Shown: piece after piece, positions 12,362-24,260 of the stretch
How positions within the stretch are numbered: the stretch's first letter is position 1
Layout of the letters: each line of letters opens with the position of its first letter
Source of the DNA: Yamagishiella unicocca
Taxonomy: Eukaryota; Chlorophyta; Chlorophyceae; Chlamydomonadales; Volvocaceae
Direction: 5' to 3'
Assembly: GCA_003116995.1 (NCBI GenBank)
Contig: BDSL01000085.1
Coordinates: forward strand, 414,700 to 478,699
DNA: 64,000 bases
Program-made: the position numbers and the translations under genes
Notes under the pieces: generated by a model
What the model was told of the DNA's origin: nothing
The model's database searches: none
The model's input: only the letters and a program-made list of their open reading frames with translations

Positions 12362-15300
12362 TCACGACTTCCCTGTCTCACGCTTGCTCGCGCGTTTGTG
12401 GGACCGCTTCTGGTTCTTCCTCTGAGCTCGTGACAACCCATCCGTCGGCTCCGTAGCGCCGCCTGCCGACTGGCCTTGCTGCTGGCCGCCGGTCTTGCGC
12501 TTCTTGCCCTCGTAGCCCTGGCCGCCGTACCCCCCGCCCGAATCCTTCTTAAGCGTCGGCACCGCATACGAAGCCAGGCGCGCCTGCTTGGGGTCGACCG
12601 GCTGATGCTCCTTGCGGTGCGGTCGGTTGCCATCTCTGCTGCCGCCATCCCGCCGCGTGTCGTCGTCCGGCCTCTTGCGCTTCTTGTTTTGCGTGTCGCC
12701 CTCAGCCGCAGCCTGTGAGCCCGGCCCAGGGCCGGCCTTGCCGCCGTCGCCCTGAGGCCGCTCCTTGTGCTTCCGCTCGTCCTTGCCGTGGCCCTGCTGG
12801 GGCTCCGCCAATTTTCCCTTACCCTCGGCCTTGTCCGGCCTGCCAGCCGCCGCGCCAGCCTTGCCCGGAGCGCCATCAGCGCCGGCGCTTCCGGGGCCCA
12901 GGCCCGCCGCGTCGCCGGCGTCACCCTTCTCGCGCCGCCACTGATCGCTCTGACGGCCGCTGCCCGAACCCTTCTGCCACTCGCGCTTCTTGTTGTTGCG
13001 CCGCTGGCTCGTCAGGTTGGCTGCGGGAAGAAGCAAGGCAGCGGAACTTATGTCAGGGAGGAGAACCGCACATGAGGTGAGGCGACAGCACATCAGGATT
13101 TCCGCAGGCTCGGGCACTTGACTCCTAGCTGATAGTACCATACAGCCGCTGCGCTGCTGCGGTCCCTGGTCCGGGCCGTCCCATCAGGCATCGGTCCACT
13201 AGCTACTGCTGCCCATCCAATGCTTCCAAGCCTGGCAGAGCCGCCCGCGCATGCATTCCGCTAGCCAGGCTCCCTGCACCTCACACGCACCCATGTCGCC
13301 CTTGACCATCTCCAGTGCCTTGTAGTTGGGGCGCTGCTTGCTCAAGTCTTCACGGTACGGCGCCATGCGCTTCATGCCCACCACTTGGTTGAGTGCCTTG
13401 TCATTCAGGCGCAAAATCTCGTCCACACTGAGGCCAAACGTGCTCGCGGGCACCTGAGATATCCATTGGACATGGCCGAGGGAACAAAATAAAGTGAAGG
13501 AACACCGTCGAGCCCTCATTCTTTACCCGCTCTTCCCTAATAGGGTTGTTTGTATAATCGGTTAATTTTATCCACTCGGGGTAGCATCAACAAACACTAT
13601 GCTGTTAATATGCTTAAAAAACCGGGTCGAACTCGTCCGATCATAATTAAACATGCACTCGTGGTTACCGTATATGTGGTACGTAATGCCCCATTACGGA
13701 ACTCAGTTCCTCCCAGTGGGTGCCGTTTTCCCTGTGGCGCAATTGCTGCTCAACTAGTTAGCACCCGAATACCCACACGGACCTCTTTATATCGGAATCG
13801 CGTCTTGATGCCTCCCACGTTGTCCTCATAGTCCAACTTGTAGTACTCCTCCAGCAGCCGCTGCATCTCAGCGCGCTGACGGCTCGCTGCCTCCGGATCG
13901 GCTCGTACCTTGCCGCCGCGGGCGTTGCCCTGTTGTGATTGCAAGTTCCACAGGCAGAGGGTTCTAGCACCCGGCATCCAGCGCCCGCACACACTAGAGC
14001 AAGCCCTCAAAAGTGTTCCTGGGGCCGTATGCATGTTTGATGTCACTCTGTGGTCTTGCAAGGACTCTACGCCGATTCACGATTCATTGCGCACCGGTAA
14101 GGCGCCTCCCCGAAATGAACTCAGCTTGCAGGTCGGCAGCGTCATCTGCGTGTCAAACCCTAGATCGGCTCCCTACCCGCCGTTGCCCCTACCCGCGCCC
14201 GCGCCCCCACCGCTTGCCTACCTCCGGCTCCTCACTGAGCGCGTCCACCTCTCTGAGCTTCTTCTTGAGAGTGCTGAACCGCACCGGCTTGCCTTCACCA
14301 TCTTCTTCTTCTTTGTCGCCGTCCACCTCATCTTCGCTATCTTCCATTTCACCCCCCAGCAAATCTAGGTCGTCTTGCAGGTTCTCCAAATCCTCCTCAG
14401 CCTGCAGCACACGCAGGTGACGGCAACGGTCGCGGTACCGTCATTGCACATCCACAACTGAGCACTGCGTCGTCGCTGCCGCAGCACAGCGCTTGCGACG
14501 ACAGAAAAACTTCCCTTGCCCTTGACCACCATATACTTACAAAGCCATCCCGGCCCAGGCCACCAAGCTCTCCCAGCGGTTACCACTGATGCCCAAAGTA
14601 TGAGGTGTGCCCACCTAACTAATACGGCGTAGCGTTGTTCCTTTCAAACACGGTGGCGGATACATAGCCCCATACGTACATCGTAGTAGGCGTCGTCGAA
14701 TGCTGCCGCCATCTTCTTGTCCCACTCCTCCGGGTCAAAGTCCCCGTCCAACATGTCGTCCAGGGAGGCTGCGGCGGGAGCGGCGGCGCCCGCAACGTTG
14801 CGCAGCTTGTCCATCCTTGGGGTAGGTGAGGGAGCGGGGCGATGAGGAACGGCGGCAAGACAGCATGAACGCGGTTAGGGGGTTCAGACGCAGGCGCCGC
14901 CTGCCTTTTGAGAACAGAACCCTCCATTGCCCACTACGCGGACCCACAGTGAGATCGCATTTCCTGGCACACAGGCGCTTTTGCAAGCCGGGCGTCCGCT
15001 GCACCTCACAGCTCGTTACTGGCCTTGCCCCTCACGCTACGGCCGCCTGCCCGAAGCCCGTGAAAGGATCGCCGACGACGAAACCACACACCACACACCA
15101 CGCAGCAGACAACGCCTCACTTGCTCTCGATCTCGTGCTTCTTGAGGTTCTTGAGTCGCTTGACGTCCTCCCGCGCCTCCGCCTCCGCCTCCTCCAGCCG
15201 CTGCTTCTTCGCCTCGCGCTGCCGCTTGCGCTTGTCATCGGGCTTGCGCACCGTGCCATCTACGATACGAGGATGCGTCACGATACGGTCGGCGCCGGGC

Positions 15301-18300
15301 TCCTCATACCTGCAGGTCACGACGCGTATCGGCTCGGTCAGCACTATGAGCATTGGCACCCACACGCTGGCGCTGATGCACTTCCGCACCTTCAACCGCC
15401 CCGACCCCCAACGCTGCTTCCCCCTATCTCCTGCCACCATCCCTCGAAAATTGCGACAACGCTTCGCTGCCCTAGACTCCGCCCTCCTATCCTTCTCCCG
15501 AGGAAACGCGCCTGAAGTTGTACTTGGCTTCAAATTTGTCCATCTCACGCAGGTACGCGTCGTCCTCCTCGTCATCTACGCCCGCCTCGTCGCCACCGTC
15601 CTCGTCTCCGACTACTTCAGCGTAACTGGGCACGTAGTCGTCGTCGCGGTCCACCCAACCCTGCGCGGAGGGGACACAGCCAAAGGGCAAGACGGCGCTA
15701 AGAGGGGAACCGCGCTCGCTGTCACCCGGCCGGCCACCAGGTGGATGCCGCCACGCAATGTGATCAGCGCGGGTACGGTGCGGCGCGGCGTGTGACGAGG
15801 GAGGCTGCGGGCCCTTCCGGCGCTATCGCAGCTGTAATGCGACCAGCCATCGAAACCCCTCACGCCACCACGCCCCCGCCCCCGCCATGTCGCGTAACCG
15901 GTTTTATGCCACCCCCGCCATGCCGCTCCCTTGCACAGCAGCCCTGCCACACTGTCGTACTCCCACCTTGTTCACAATGAACTCCTTGAGGAACTTCTCG
16001 TCCGGATCGAGCTCCCCCGCGGATCCGAAGTATGCCTCGATCAGCTGGGGCCAGGGAGGGGGCCAGGGAGGGGGCCAGGGAGGGGGCCAGGGAGGGGGCC
16101 AGGCGTTAGGCACCACGGCAAGCGTGAGCGAGGCAAGGAGCACCGGAAGGAGCAGCGGGAGCCACGCCGGGCACCACCGCTGGGTGCGTTGGAAACACGG
16201 CTGTGAGGCCCAGGTGTTGTGGTGTTAGTGGCTCCCGAGCTGCCGCACCATGACCCTGATGCTGACCTGCGCCAGCCTCAGCGCCACGGCAGCCCAGCAG
16301 TGATCTCACCTGCTGGAACTCCCCCTCGGCGGGCATCTCGCCGCCCTTCTTGGCGCCCTTCTTGGCCTTCTTCTTGCGGAGGGCAACCGCGTCCACGTCG
16401 GCGTCGGCGTCGCCCGTCGCGCCGTCCTCGTCGCCTTCGCCGGCAGCGGCCCGAGCCTTCTTCCGCTGCTTGAGCACGCCGCCCAGTCCATCCGCTGCCT
16501 CGCCTTCTTCCGCATCCTGCCGACCCCCGAGGACGCGGGGCAGAGACGTGAGGTGAGCAGCGTGTGGTGTACCGAGTGAGCAACACCTGGGTGCAGTTGC
16601 AAGTAGGGCTGCTGCAAGCTCCGAAACCGCGTTTGCCTTATATTCAGACGAGGCAGAGCGCCGCATCAAACCCAATCCTTTCACCTCGCCCATTGGAGCA
16701 TACCCGATTGGCTCCGCTCCACATGTGCCGTACTAGGCACGGCAACAGCAAGGCAAGGAAGAGGCGGTACAACCCCCGGCCCGTAGTGTATGCCCCCGAT
16801 TGCGCCCAACGTACCAACGCCGCTTCCAGAAAGGCCTTGCGCAGCTTCTCTTGCTCCATGTCATACGCCTTGGGGTGCCGCTTCTTCTTGCCTCCTTCAC
16901 GGTCCGCCTCCTCGTCACTGCTATCCGCGCCTGGCCCGTACTCCAAGGCCTGCATCAATGTCCCACGGCAGCAGTGAGTGGCTGTGGGTCAAGACCGCGC
17001 CTCAACACACGCAACCGCTGCTGAAAACACGTCCGACGGGGAAATGCAGGCGCGCCTAGGACGCGGTTACGGTCCTTGCGTACCGCGATGCGCAGCAACT
17101 GAAACGCTGTTCGAACCCCTGCATCGAAATTGCTCTTAAATTCAACCGTAAACCGGTAGGATGTTGCACACCTGCTTGGCGATGAGGTCCTTCAAGTACA
17201 TTGGCTTGGGCTTCTTGGAACCCTTTGGGCGGGCGCCTGCCCCGTCTGGTCCGTCCGGGTTGTCTCCCTCCTGCTCGTCGTCATCTTCGTCGTTAAAGAA
17301 CCGCACGTCCTTCTCATAGATGGATGGATCTTGAAGGCGGATTCGGAGCAGCGTCTCGAAGATCTTGGCCTCGGTGTCCACGGGGAGCTCCCCGTCGTCC
17401 TGAGTTGCAGCAGGACGGTGAGCGGACAGCGGGCTTGTTTGCAATGATGCGAACGAGCCTTCGCTCCAAAAAGGAGTATGCTGCGGAAGTAACCAGGCAG
17501 GTGTGCGCCCGTTGTGCTCGGTCAAGCTGCCGTATTGCAAAGCACCGCCTACAGACGACCGCGCGTGCTCCGATGCCATAAGTGACAGACCTGGTCCCCG
17601 ACCCTACGTGCATCGGGCGGAGAAGTCCATGATGCGTGATCCCAGGTTGGCCAAGTGGTGTGCTAGTGTCCCGCTGCCGAGTGATCCCCGCCACAGGTAC
17701 GCTCCTGCTCCAGCCACGGACCCAAGCGCACCTCCTCCTCGTCTTCCGAGCTGTCCCCTTCCTCGCGCGGAGGGGGCTCCTGCCCTGACGCCAAGGCGGT
17801 ATCGCGGGCAATCTGGGGAAGGGCGTGGGCAAGTAGTGGTGACGGGTGAGGCAGATCAGGGCAGTTTGTCGTCCCCGCTATGGACTTCCCGACGGGTAGG
17901 CAACCACACCCACCAAACGACCTCAGCATTAACGCTCTCGCGCTACAGAAAACACACGGCTTATACCCCTTACATGTGCCTTGGTGGCTCGCCGGCCGAC
18001 GCATAATGAGCTGCCCCACGCAACCGCCGCCGGCTCAACTACTGCCGCAGCGCCACACCCGCCCCGCCCCGCCCCTCGTCCAACCCAGTACCTTCCGGGC
18101 GAGCTTCTCAGCCTCCTCGGGATACTTGTTTTGGAGACGATGCAGCTCCTCACGCTGCTTGTTGTGCTGCGGGGCACAGCGGAACGGATGACAAGTAGCC
18201 GTCAGCCGCCACCGTCGAGGCGGATGACAACGTCGCACCCCAACAACGCGCCAGACCACCAGCATCGTTGGCGTCACAGGTAGTTACCGTTACCCACTTC

Positions 18301-18411
18301 AAAGCGGGCGGCATACGCTTTGTTTACGCGAATGCCGAAGTCCGTCGCGCCATGATGACCGCCGTCGTCCTCATCCAGCAAGCTTCTCTTTTTCTTCTTG
18401 TGGTCCGACAT
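12362..18411 (-). CDS. KRI1: KRI1 ribosome biogenesis protein
   Basis: Fourteen exons close in phase to 846 aa: 18298-18411, 18092-18166, 17732-17812, 17172-17399, 16815-16949, 16310-16516, 15967-16044, 15512-15660, 15121-15309, 14680-14815, 14222-14401, 13783-13929, 13291-13453 and 12362-13020. Diagnostic KRI1 segments appear in order: RVNKAYAARFE then HNKQREELHRLQ; DPSIYEKDVRFF with PMYLKDL; DEKFLKEFIVNK; DRDDDYVPSYAEVV with MDKFEAKYNFR; EEPGADRIVTHPR; KRLKNLKKHEI; and the Kri1 C-terminal domain YYKLDYEDNVGGIKTRF plus FGLSVDEILRLNDKALNQ. The last 200 residues are Lys/Gly/Gln-rich, nucleolar-type basic sequence, longer than in yeast. In yeast, Kri1 works with Krr1 in 40S pre-rRNA processing. 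The intron after 15512 needs a GC donor. The gene diverges from the otubain gene. Confidence 0.95.
15310..15511 (-). other. GC-AG intron in KRI1
   Basis: The upstream exon must end at TTC AG to join G TAT GAG and restore the conserved KRI1 sequence KYNFR-YEEPGAD. The donor there is AG|GCGCGT. The nearest GT (GTTTCC, four bases on) would put the next exon out of frame. The acceptor is a normal TGCAG. Confidence 0.75.
16047..16103. repeat. 12-bp minisatellite abutting a KRI1 splice acceptor
   Basis: 4.75 head-to-tail copies of ggggccagggag with no mismatches. On the coding (minus) strand the array is pyrimidine-rich, (ctccctggcccc)n. It lies immediately upstream of the exon beginning at 16044, and its last CAG-containing unit forms the acceptor CCCCAG. 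Confidence 0.95.
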
Positions 18412-18811
18412 TGTAAACGGCTTTTTAATCAGCAAATTAGTGCCGTGTGCGCGCAATCGGACGGCTTTCGTTGATTAACTTTCCTTTTCCTAATATTTGA
18501 GCTGTGAGTATAAGGCAGGAACATATATGAATATCTGGAATTTTGCTACATGGATACAAATGTCCTGTTTACTATTGTCTGTAACTTTTCCAGGATTGCC
18601 GTGCATTTCGGACCGCTTTGCGGCATGCTTGCTCCTATCGCGTTTCTGTATGCTTTTCTGTTGCTGTTGTATAGTATTTACCGAACCTAATTGCCAGCAA
18701 TCATACCGGTTCGTTGACATTATTAACTTGCCGCACGCTGATTGCGCGCCTTGCGCCTTGTTTGAGTCCTAGAAGAAGCGCCTCCCAATCATATCGCATC
18801 CTTAGGCTGGC
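18412..18811. promoter_or_regulatory. Divergent promoter region, KRI1 / otubain
   Basis: 400 bp separate the start codons of two head-to-head genes. Both leaders and both promoters must fit here unless upstream non-coding exons exist. The stretch is AT-richer than the flanking exons, especially 18420-18740. I do not see an unambiguous TATA box. Confidence 0.55.
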
Positions 18812-21800
18812 ATGGCTTCAGACGGTGACGTAGTAGCTGATGGTCCTGACCAGAGTCGCCCAACTTGGGACAGCGGCACGACGGAGGGCATTGCAGCAGC
18901 AGCAGGTGTACAGGAGGGAGCAGCTGGCGGGTCATCAGCACCTGATAGGCCATCGGATGAGGAAATCCTTGCGCAGCAGAACCAGATACGGTAAGATCGG
19001 CCGCCGACCGGCTTGTACACAGGAAAAAGCTGACTTTGGCGTCGCTTTACAGGGCTGAACAGGCTCAGAAATCGGAGTATGTTGGTCACGAGGAGGCTAT
19101 GTCAGCGCTGAAAGAAGGTGGGGTTTGCCCCCTCCCCGTACGGCCACACCCGCGTCGCCGCGCCTAGATAGGCTTTGCCTCAAGCAAGGCAAGGATGCTA
19201 CGTTGTTTTCCCCTATGCCGTGGTATCCGGGGGGAAGTGGATGCGCCTCGATGCACCATGGATGTATGTTTACGAACCCGGGGCTTTGCCCCAGGAATTG
19301 CTGGCAGCGTGTTAGGTATTGTTATGCCGGTCGCCAAAGTGGTCCGCCTCGAAATGCAGCCTGCCTAGTGGCCTTTGCGGCTTGCGATTGCGCAGCGCGG
19401 TGGGCGCAGTGTGGGGGGGCCGCTTGTCGACCAGGATCACTCCTTAGCCTGGATTCACACCTAACGGGTGCGCCGGAGCCACAGCCTGCAATGCGATGCG
19501 GTGTACGTCTGCCCTGGTGCGGGCACGTTGCTTTCCCTCAAGGCTCCAGCGTCGCCGTTCGCACCTTGCACTGCACAAAGCCGTTCCCCTGCTCACGCTG
19601 CACTGCTACTGCCTCTGTTGCCCTACCATGCCACATCATCTCATGGCACTCCAAGAGTATATCAATGGCAACCAGAACTTTGTACAAAAAATTGCGAAGC
19701 TGGAGTCAAGTTATGGCACCTTCCGGCGAACACGCGGCGATGGCAACTGCTTCTTCCGCGGCTTCATCTACGCCTACTTGGAGAGTCTGCTGCTAACTCG
19801 CGATCTGGCGGAGTGCAACAGGTAAATGGGCTGCTCAGGCACGGGTGGGATCACCGTCAGGTGCCCCACACGAATGGCCTAGTTAGGTGCCCTTGCCTTA
19901 CAAGGGTGCTGTCGTACACTCACACTTGTCATGCCTTTGCCTTTATGGTTTTCAAGGTGACTGGCCCTGTTGCATCCATACCCAAAATACGTCTTGCGAG
20001 GGTCGCTATGGGGTGAAACTGCTGGCACTAACGAATGCAGCTGGCAAGCTCACCGGGCGCTGCTATGCTTTGGCCTACCGACGAAGAATATTTATTGCTT
20101 AGGGCCGTGTGGGCGCACACCCATCCTAAGCCACCCTGGTCCACTCCTTGGGCTGCAGGATCACGGCTTTGGTGCAGGCCTGGAAGGCGCGGCTGGTGGA
20201 GGGCGGCTTCCAGGAGCTGGTGTTTGAGGACGGTGAGTGTAAAGAGAGGGCCGTGCGGCAAGTGCAAAAGAGCAGCTTGCAGCTGCGTCAGCAGGGCCTT
20301 AACAAGAGCTCGCAAAGGGCTTGGTGAACAGACCTGTGAAGGTCGCTTTCAAATGGGCTGTCCGAATTCGCATTGCGCTGTAGTAGCGAGAGGGCTATGG
20401 GCATCGCTTCGGCAACGAGCCCTTTGCAAGTTACGGTTGAACCTGGTTCGCTGACGCGTGGCGCGTTTCCTGCGGTCTAACTCTGCTGTCGTGTGTGGCC
20501 GTGCCTACCGTGTGCGCAGCAATGGACCTGCTTCTGGACCAGGTCCATGAGATAACCAAACCGCACACAAACTATGCGCATGAGCGGCTGCTCATCAACA
20601 TGCGCGACGACACGGTGGGTGGACCCTGACTGCGTTGGCATGTTCACTTCGTACTATACGGTGCTGTATGGAGCTGTACGGAGCTACCTTGCCGTTGGCC
20701 AACGTCAATGCTGGCGCCATGCGCCTGCACCTGCCGTTGGATCGTACCGACAGCACCACCGGCTGCCGGCGAGCAGACCCCACTTTCATTGCCCACAAAA
20801 TGATGGGGTGTGTAGGCAGCTGCTGCTGTGCGCTGGGGATGACGGCCCTCACTGAGCCGCTGGCTGCCTCCGGGCCTACTCGATGCGTGCGAGCTAATAG
20901 CGCGCCACGGCAGCTGAACCCCTCATTGTGTTGTTGTGTTGTTGTGTAACCGCTTGCGGCGCCGCTGCAGGTTTCCAACCTGGTGGTGATGCTTTTGCGG
21001 CTGATCACGTCATGTGAAGTGCAACGCCGCGAGGATTTCTTCTTCCCGTTCATCATGGTGAGATAAGAGCGCCTCCAGTGCTCGCATGCTCCAAGCTCCG
21101 CCACCAGCGCATTCGGACGGGCGGTGCGCACACACGCGCCCATCGCGTTCCACCTAGCAACGCCACCAACGTCCATGTTGGCGGTCCACTAACGTCCATC
21201 GTTATGGGTTTCTCCCATGCTTTCCTTGCTGGAGGGCATGTACGACGAGCCGCCCGCGACGGTGGAGCTGTTCTGCCAGCGGCACGTGGAGCCCATGGGC
21301 GAGGAGAGCGACCACCTGCACATTGTCGCAGTCACGGAGGCGCTGCAGGTGCGCGCCCGCTGCCAGCATGGTCGTGCTCAAGGGCTTACCCTCCATAGGT
21401 TTTGGGACATTGCTTGGGTGAATCGATGGCCGGCCTCTCACCGTGGTCAACGTGAACATCGTCGTGTTCGCCTTCGCCGCTTCCTACAACCCAGCGCTGC
21501 TACATTGCAGCCACCTTTGCCCTCCCAAACTCCCCGCTTGACAAGGGTGTGCTGACTGCGGTCCTTGGAACCTCCCTGAAGCAAGCAAACACATTACATG
21601 TTCCTGCCGCCCCAACCGTGTCGGCTGCTGCCTCCAGATCCCGGTCCGGGTGGTGTATCTGGACAGCAGCGGAATGCCGGCGGGCGGCGGCGGGTCGGGC
21701 CTGGACGCAACCTGCCACGACTTCGTGCCCGACTCGTGCGCGTCAGGAACTCGACCGCGCGTGCACCTGCTGTACCGGCCGGGGCACTACGACATCTTGT

Positions 21801-21817
21801 ACCCCAAGGGAGGCTGA
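18812..21817 (+). CDS. OTUB1: Otubain-type deubiquitinase (peptidase C65)
   Basis: Eight exons close in phase to 319 aa: 18812-18990, 19053-19117, 19656-19821, 20159-20232, 20520-20614, 20971-21057, 21235-21348 and 21638-21817. The otubain catalytic set is visible: Asp110 and Cys113 in RGDGNCFFR, and His310 in LLYRPGHYDILYP near the C-terminus. Other conserved stretches are NLVVMLLRLITS, FCQRHVEPMGEESDH and HIVAVTEAL. Otubains remove ubiquitin (OTUB1 prefers Lys48 chains) and human OTUB1 also inhibits certain E2 enzymes. Whether this protein shares those preferences is inference. Residues 1-60 are acidic, Gly/Ala-rich and probably disordered, as in human OTUB1. The exon at 21235 uses a GGAG acceptor that is less typical than the others. 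The symbol is by family and is not a tested ortholog call. Confidence 0.95.
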
Positions 21818-23791
21818 TGTGGCGCCGGGCGTGGGAGCCGGATGGCCAGGAAAAAGCGTTTCGAGGAGAAGTGCATGCCGCACAACGCATCGCGCGATGC
21901 ATTGACGGAAGGCTGCAATGTGGTTCCTTCTCATGCCGCCCCCATCCCTTCCCTTGGTTGTGGCGAGGAGCAACGTGAGCGTGGTTTGTCACGGTCACGG
22001 ATCGAGCAGTGCATACGAGATGGGTCGGGCTCTCGAGTTTGGCCGAAGGGGTCAGTCCAGGAAGCGGCAAGGGAGGCCGTTTTGGGCACCGGGAGGGCTT
22101 TCATCGGGGTGGGGCCCTGGGCCGCGTGCCAATCCACGCGGTGCCGATGCAGGGGGCCGCGGATTAGCCAGGACAGGGGCTGCTGGCTGCAACCTGACAA
22201 TCGGCTACATAGGTGTTGTCAGGCCATCCTGTTTTCGACGCGCCTTGGACAGATGGTAATGGGTCCTATTGACGGCACACAGGGCGCTCTTGCAGCTGAA
22301 GGGCAGGGCTGTGTCCGAATTCAGGGGAGCGGAAACCGATGCAGGTTTCGGGCTTGTGCTATGACTGGCGCGGCGCTCTGCGGCACCGACGCCATCGATG
22401 CAGGGAATATCGGACATCGTTTGTGGCGGGCGCTGGCGGCGCTGGGGCCTTCCGCAAGCGCTGGGGTCGTCTGGCAGCAATAGACGCCGGGCGGTTGCAT
22501 GGCTGGGGACATGACGCAGAACGAGCTTTGCTGCAGGTCGGCGCGGGATGATGATTTTGTGGTGTCAGTACATACAATGATGTTTTGTGGAGGTGCGGTG
22601 CCGAGCCCACGGGTGGACCACGGACTCCCCGGGTGCGCCAACTCTCAGGTAGACAACTTGCTCGGACTTGCTGATAGGCCCAATGGATGTTACGTGCAGT
22701 TCTGCAATACGGTATAGTGTTGATGGTGCACCGAATTGTTGTATGGGGAGGCGGCGGGTGGCTAAGTCATGCGTTTTAGACCAGTGGTGCAGAGCCAATC
22801 TGCTTGCCTAGCTTGGTGTTGAGCTCCCGGAGGTGGCCGGTCGCCAGTCTGAACCGTGGGGTGGTCATGCGGCCTGCGGTGCAGCTGGACGCTTTCCGTT
22901 TGGTGCCTTGCTACTAGGATGGCCTGGTTGAGTCGTCAGTCTGTGCTGGAGTCCGAACTTAACTTCGGACACGACATGCTTTGGAGTAGGTGTGACGACG
23001 GGTCGTGACTCGCAAGGGCCGACGCATGTGCTTATTCCGCCGGTGGCACGCGATGACCCATGGGTCAGCGCCATGGCGCAGATGGATTGCTTTTTATGCA
23101 GCAAGCTCCTCCTAGCGCTTTGCAATTGCATGTCACATCGTGTGGGGAGGATTGCTGAACCGCAAGCATTAGTGATTCGGCTCAGGACGCTGATGCTGCC
23201 GCTCACATGGTTTGGTTCAGCAGAGGCTTTGATATCGTGGCAGCAATCTGATCCGTGGGGTAAGATTGACATGACGAATTGCAAGTCCGTTTGGAAATTC
23301 GCAAGCCCTTTGAACAAGCCCTTGAATAAGGCTGTCATAAAGGTCGTGAATACCGTTATGCCCAGATGAGAGTTGCCGTCGTCGCTGTCAACCGTACCGT
23401 ACCGTCACGAACGCCGCAGGCAGCAAAGCTAATGCCGCGATGCGAAGGTTGCAACTGTTTTCGGCGGTCCACTGCAAATCGTTGGCGTTCCCATTTTCAA
23501 TTACACGGACGTCCACGCACGTCGGGGCTTGTGAGCTGCGCGTACGTGCGCTAATTATTGCTAGGCCACGTAACGGGAAGCTTGCGGGGCGTTACGCGAA
23601 CCCGGCACTTAGGGCAATCCAAAATAGCCGTCTCAAAGCACGAGAAGCGGTGCTCCTGCAGCGCTTCGGATGGCCGCGGGGAAGCGACGATGGCACTTCA
23701 AGATACATATCGGCCATTGTCCGCGTGACAGCTGACATGCACCGCAAAACCTCACCGCGCATGTCGTGCGTGTGGTGCGCCCGCCATGGCA

Positions 23792-23796
23792 TTACA
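23792..23796 (-). terminator. Possible TGTAA poly(A) signal for CNNM-like gene
   Basis: First minus-strand TGTAA after the stop at 24261, 465 bp downstream, similar in spacing to NOP58 and KRI1. Confidence 0.33.
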
Positions 23797-23810
23797 GTAT
23801 TACCCAACCT

Positions 23811-23836
23811 GGCACCGGATTAAGGCACCGGATTAA
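23811..23836. repeat. Tandem duplication, 13 bp x 2
   Basis: The unit ggcaccggattaa occurs twice head to tail, followed by gga. It lies in the convergent intergenic region, probably in the 3' UTR of the CNNM-like gene. Confidence 0.85.
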
Positions 23837-24260
23837 GGAACCGTGTTCCGGACGCCGACACGCGGCCCCTCGCTCACAACCAACACAACGACGTGCAGCT
23901 GGCAACGTGTGCAGTGAAGGCCTCACGTGTGCAGCCCGAATGCGCCCGGGGATGTCAGGGCGTGCCGAAGAGTTGCGGCCGCTCGGCTGAGCACACGCGG
24001 TTGCGCCCTCCTACTACGGCGCAACCGCCTGCCCAGCGCCGGTGGGTGCGGTTTGATCGGTTTCATCCAGGATCTCCACCTGCAGCAGCATCAGTAGCAT
24101 TGCACGTGGGCGAGGGGAACGGAGGTACGAACGCGATTGTACGCCTGTCTTTACCACGGGGAAGGATCTCATTCACGACCCAGGAACCAGCTTAACTAGG
24201 GAACGCCGCGACAGCTATACGCAAGCCTCTCCCCTGGAACCTCGAGCACACGTCAGGTTC

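Larger units (their letters stand above)
21818..24260. other. Convergent intergenic region, otubain 3' / CNNM 3'
   Basis: 2.4 kb between convergent genes. Several ORFs over 100 codons occur (for example 21842-22483 plus), but none resembles a known family, and overlapping frames on both strands are equally open. I read it as 3' UTRs plus spacer. I found no TGTAA on the plus strand within about 1.5 kb of the otubain stop. A 13-bp duplication sits at 23811-23836. Confidence 0.45.

Noticed and set aside
17090..17130. Possible tRNA T-arm (gttcgaaccc)
   Set aside because: No matching acceptor, D or anticodon arms around it.
19118..19655. Coding exon inside the large otubain intron
   Set aside because: The flanking exons join in phase to restore the otubain sequence (ALKE-E-YINGN). 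Nothing is missing from the family alignment.
21842..22483. 213-codon plus-strand ORF after the otubain stop
   Set aside because: Composition is mixed and no domain is seen, there are no plausible splice sites, and other frames are equally open in this GC-rich spacer.
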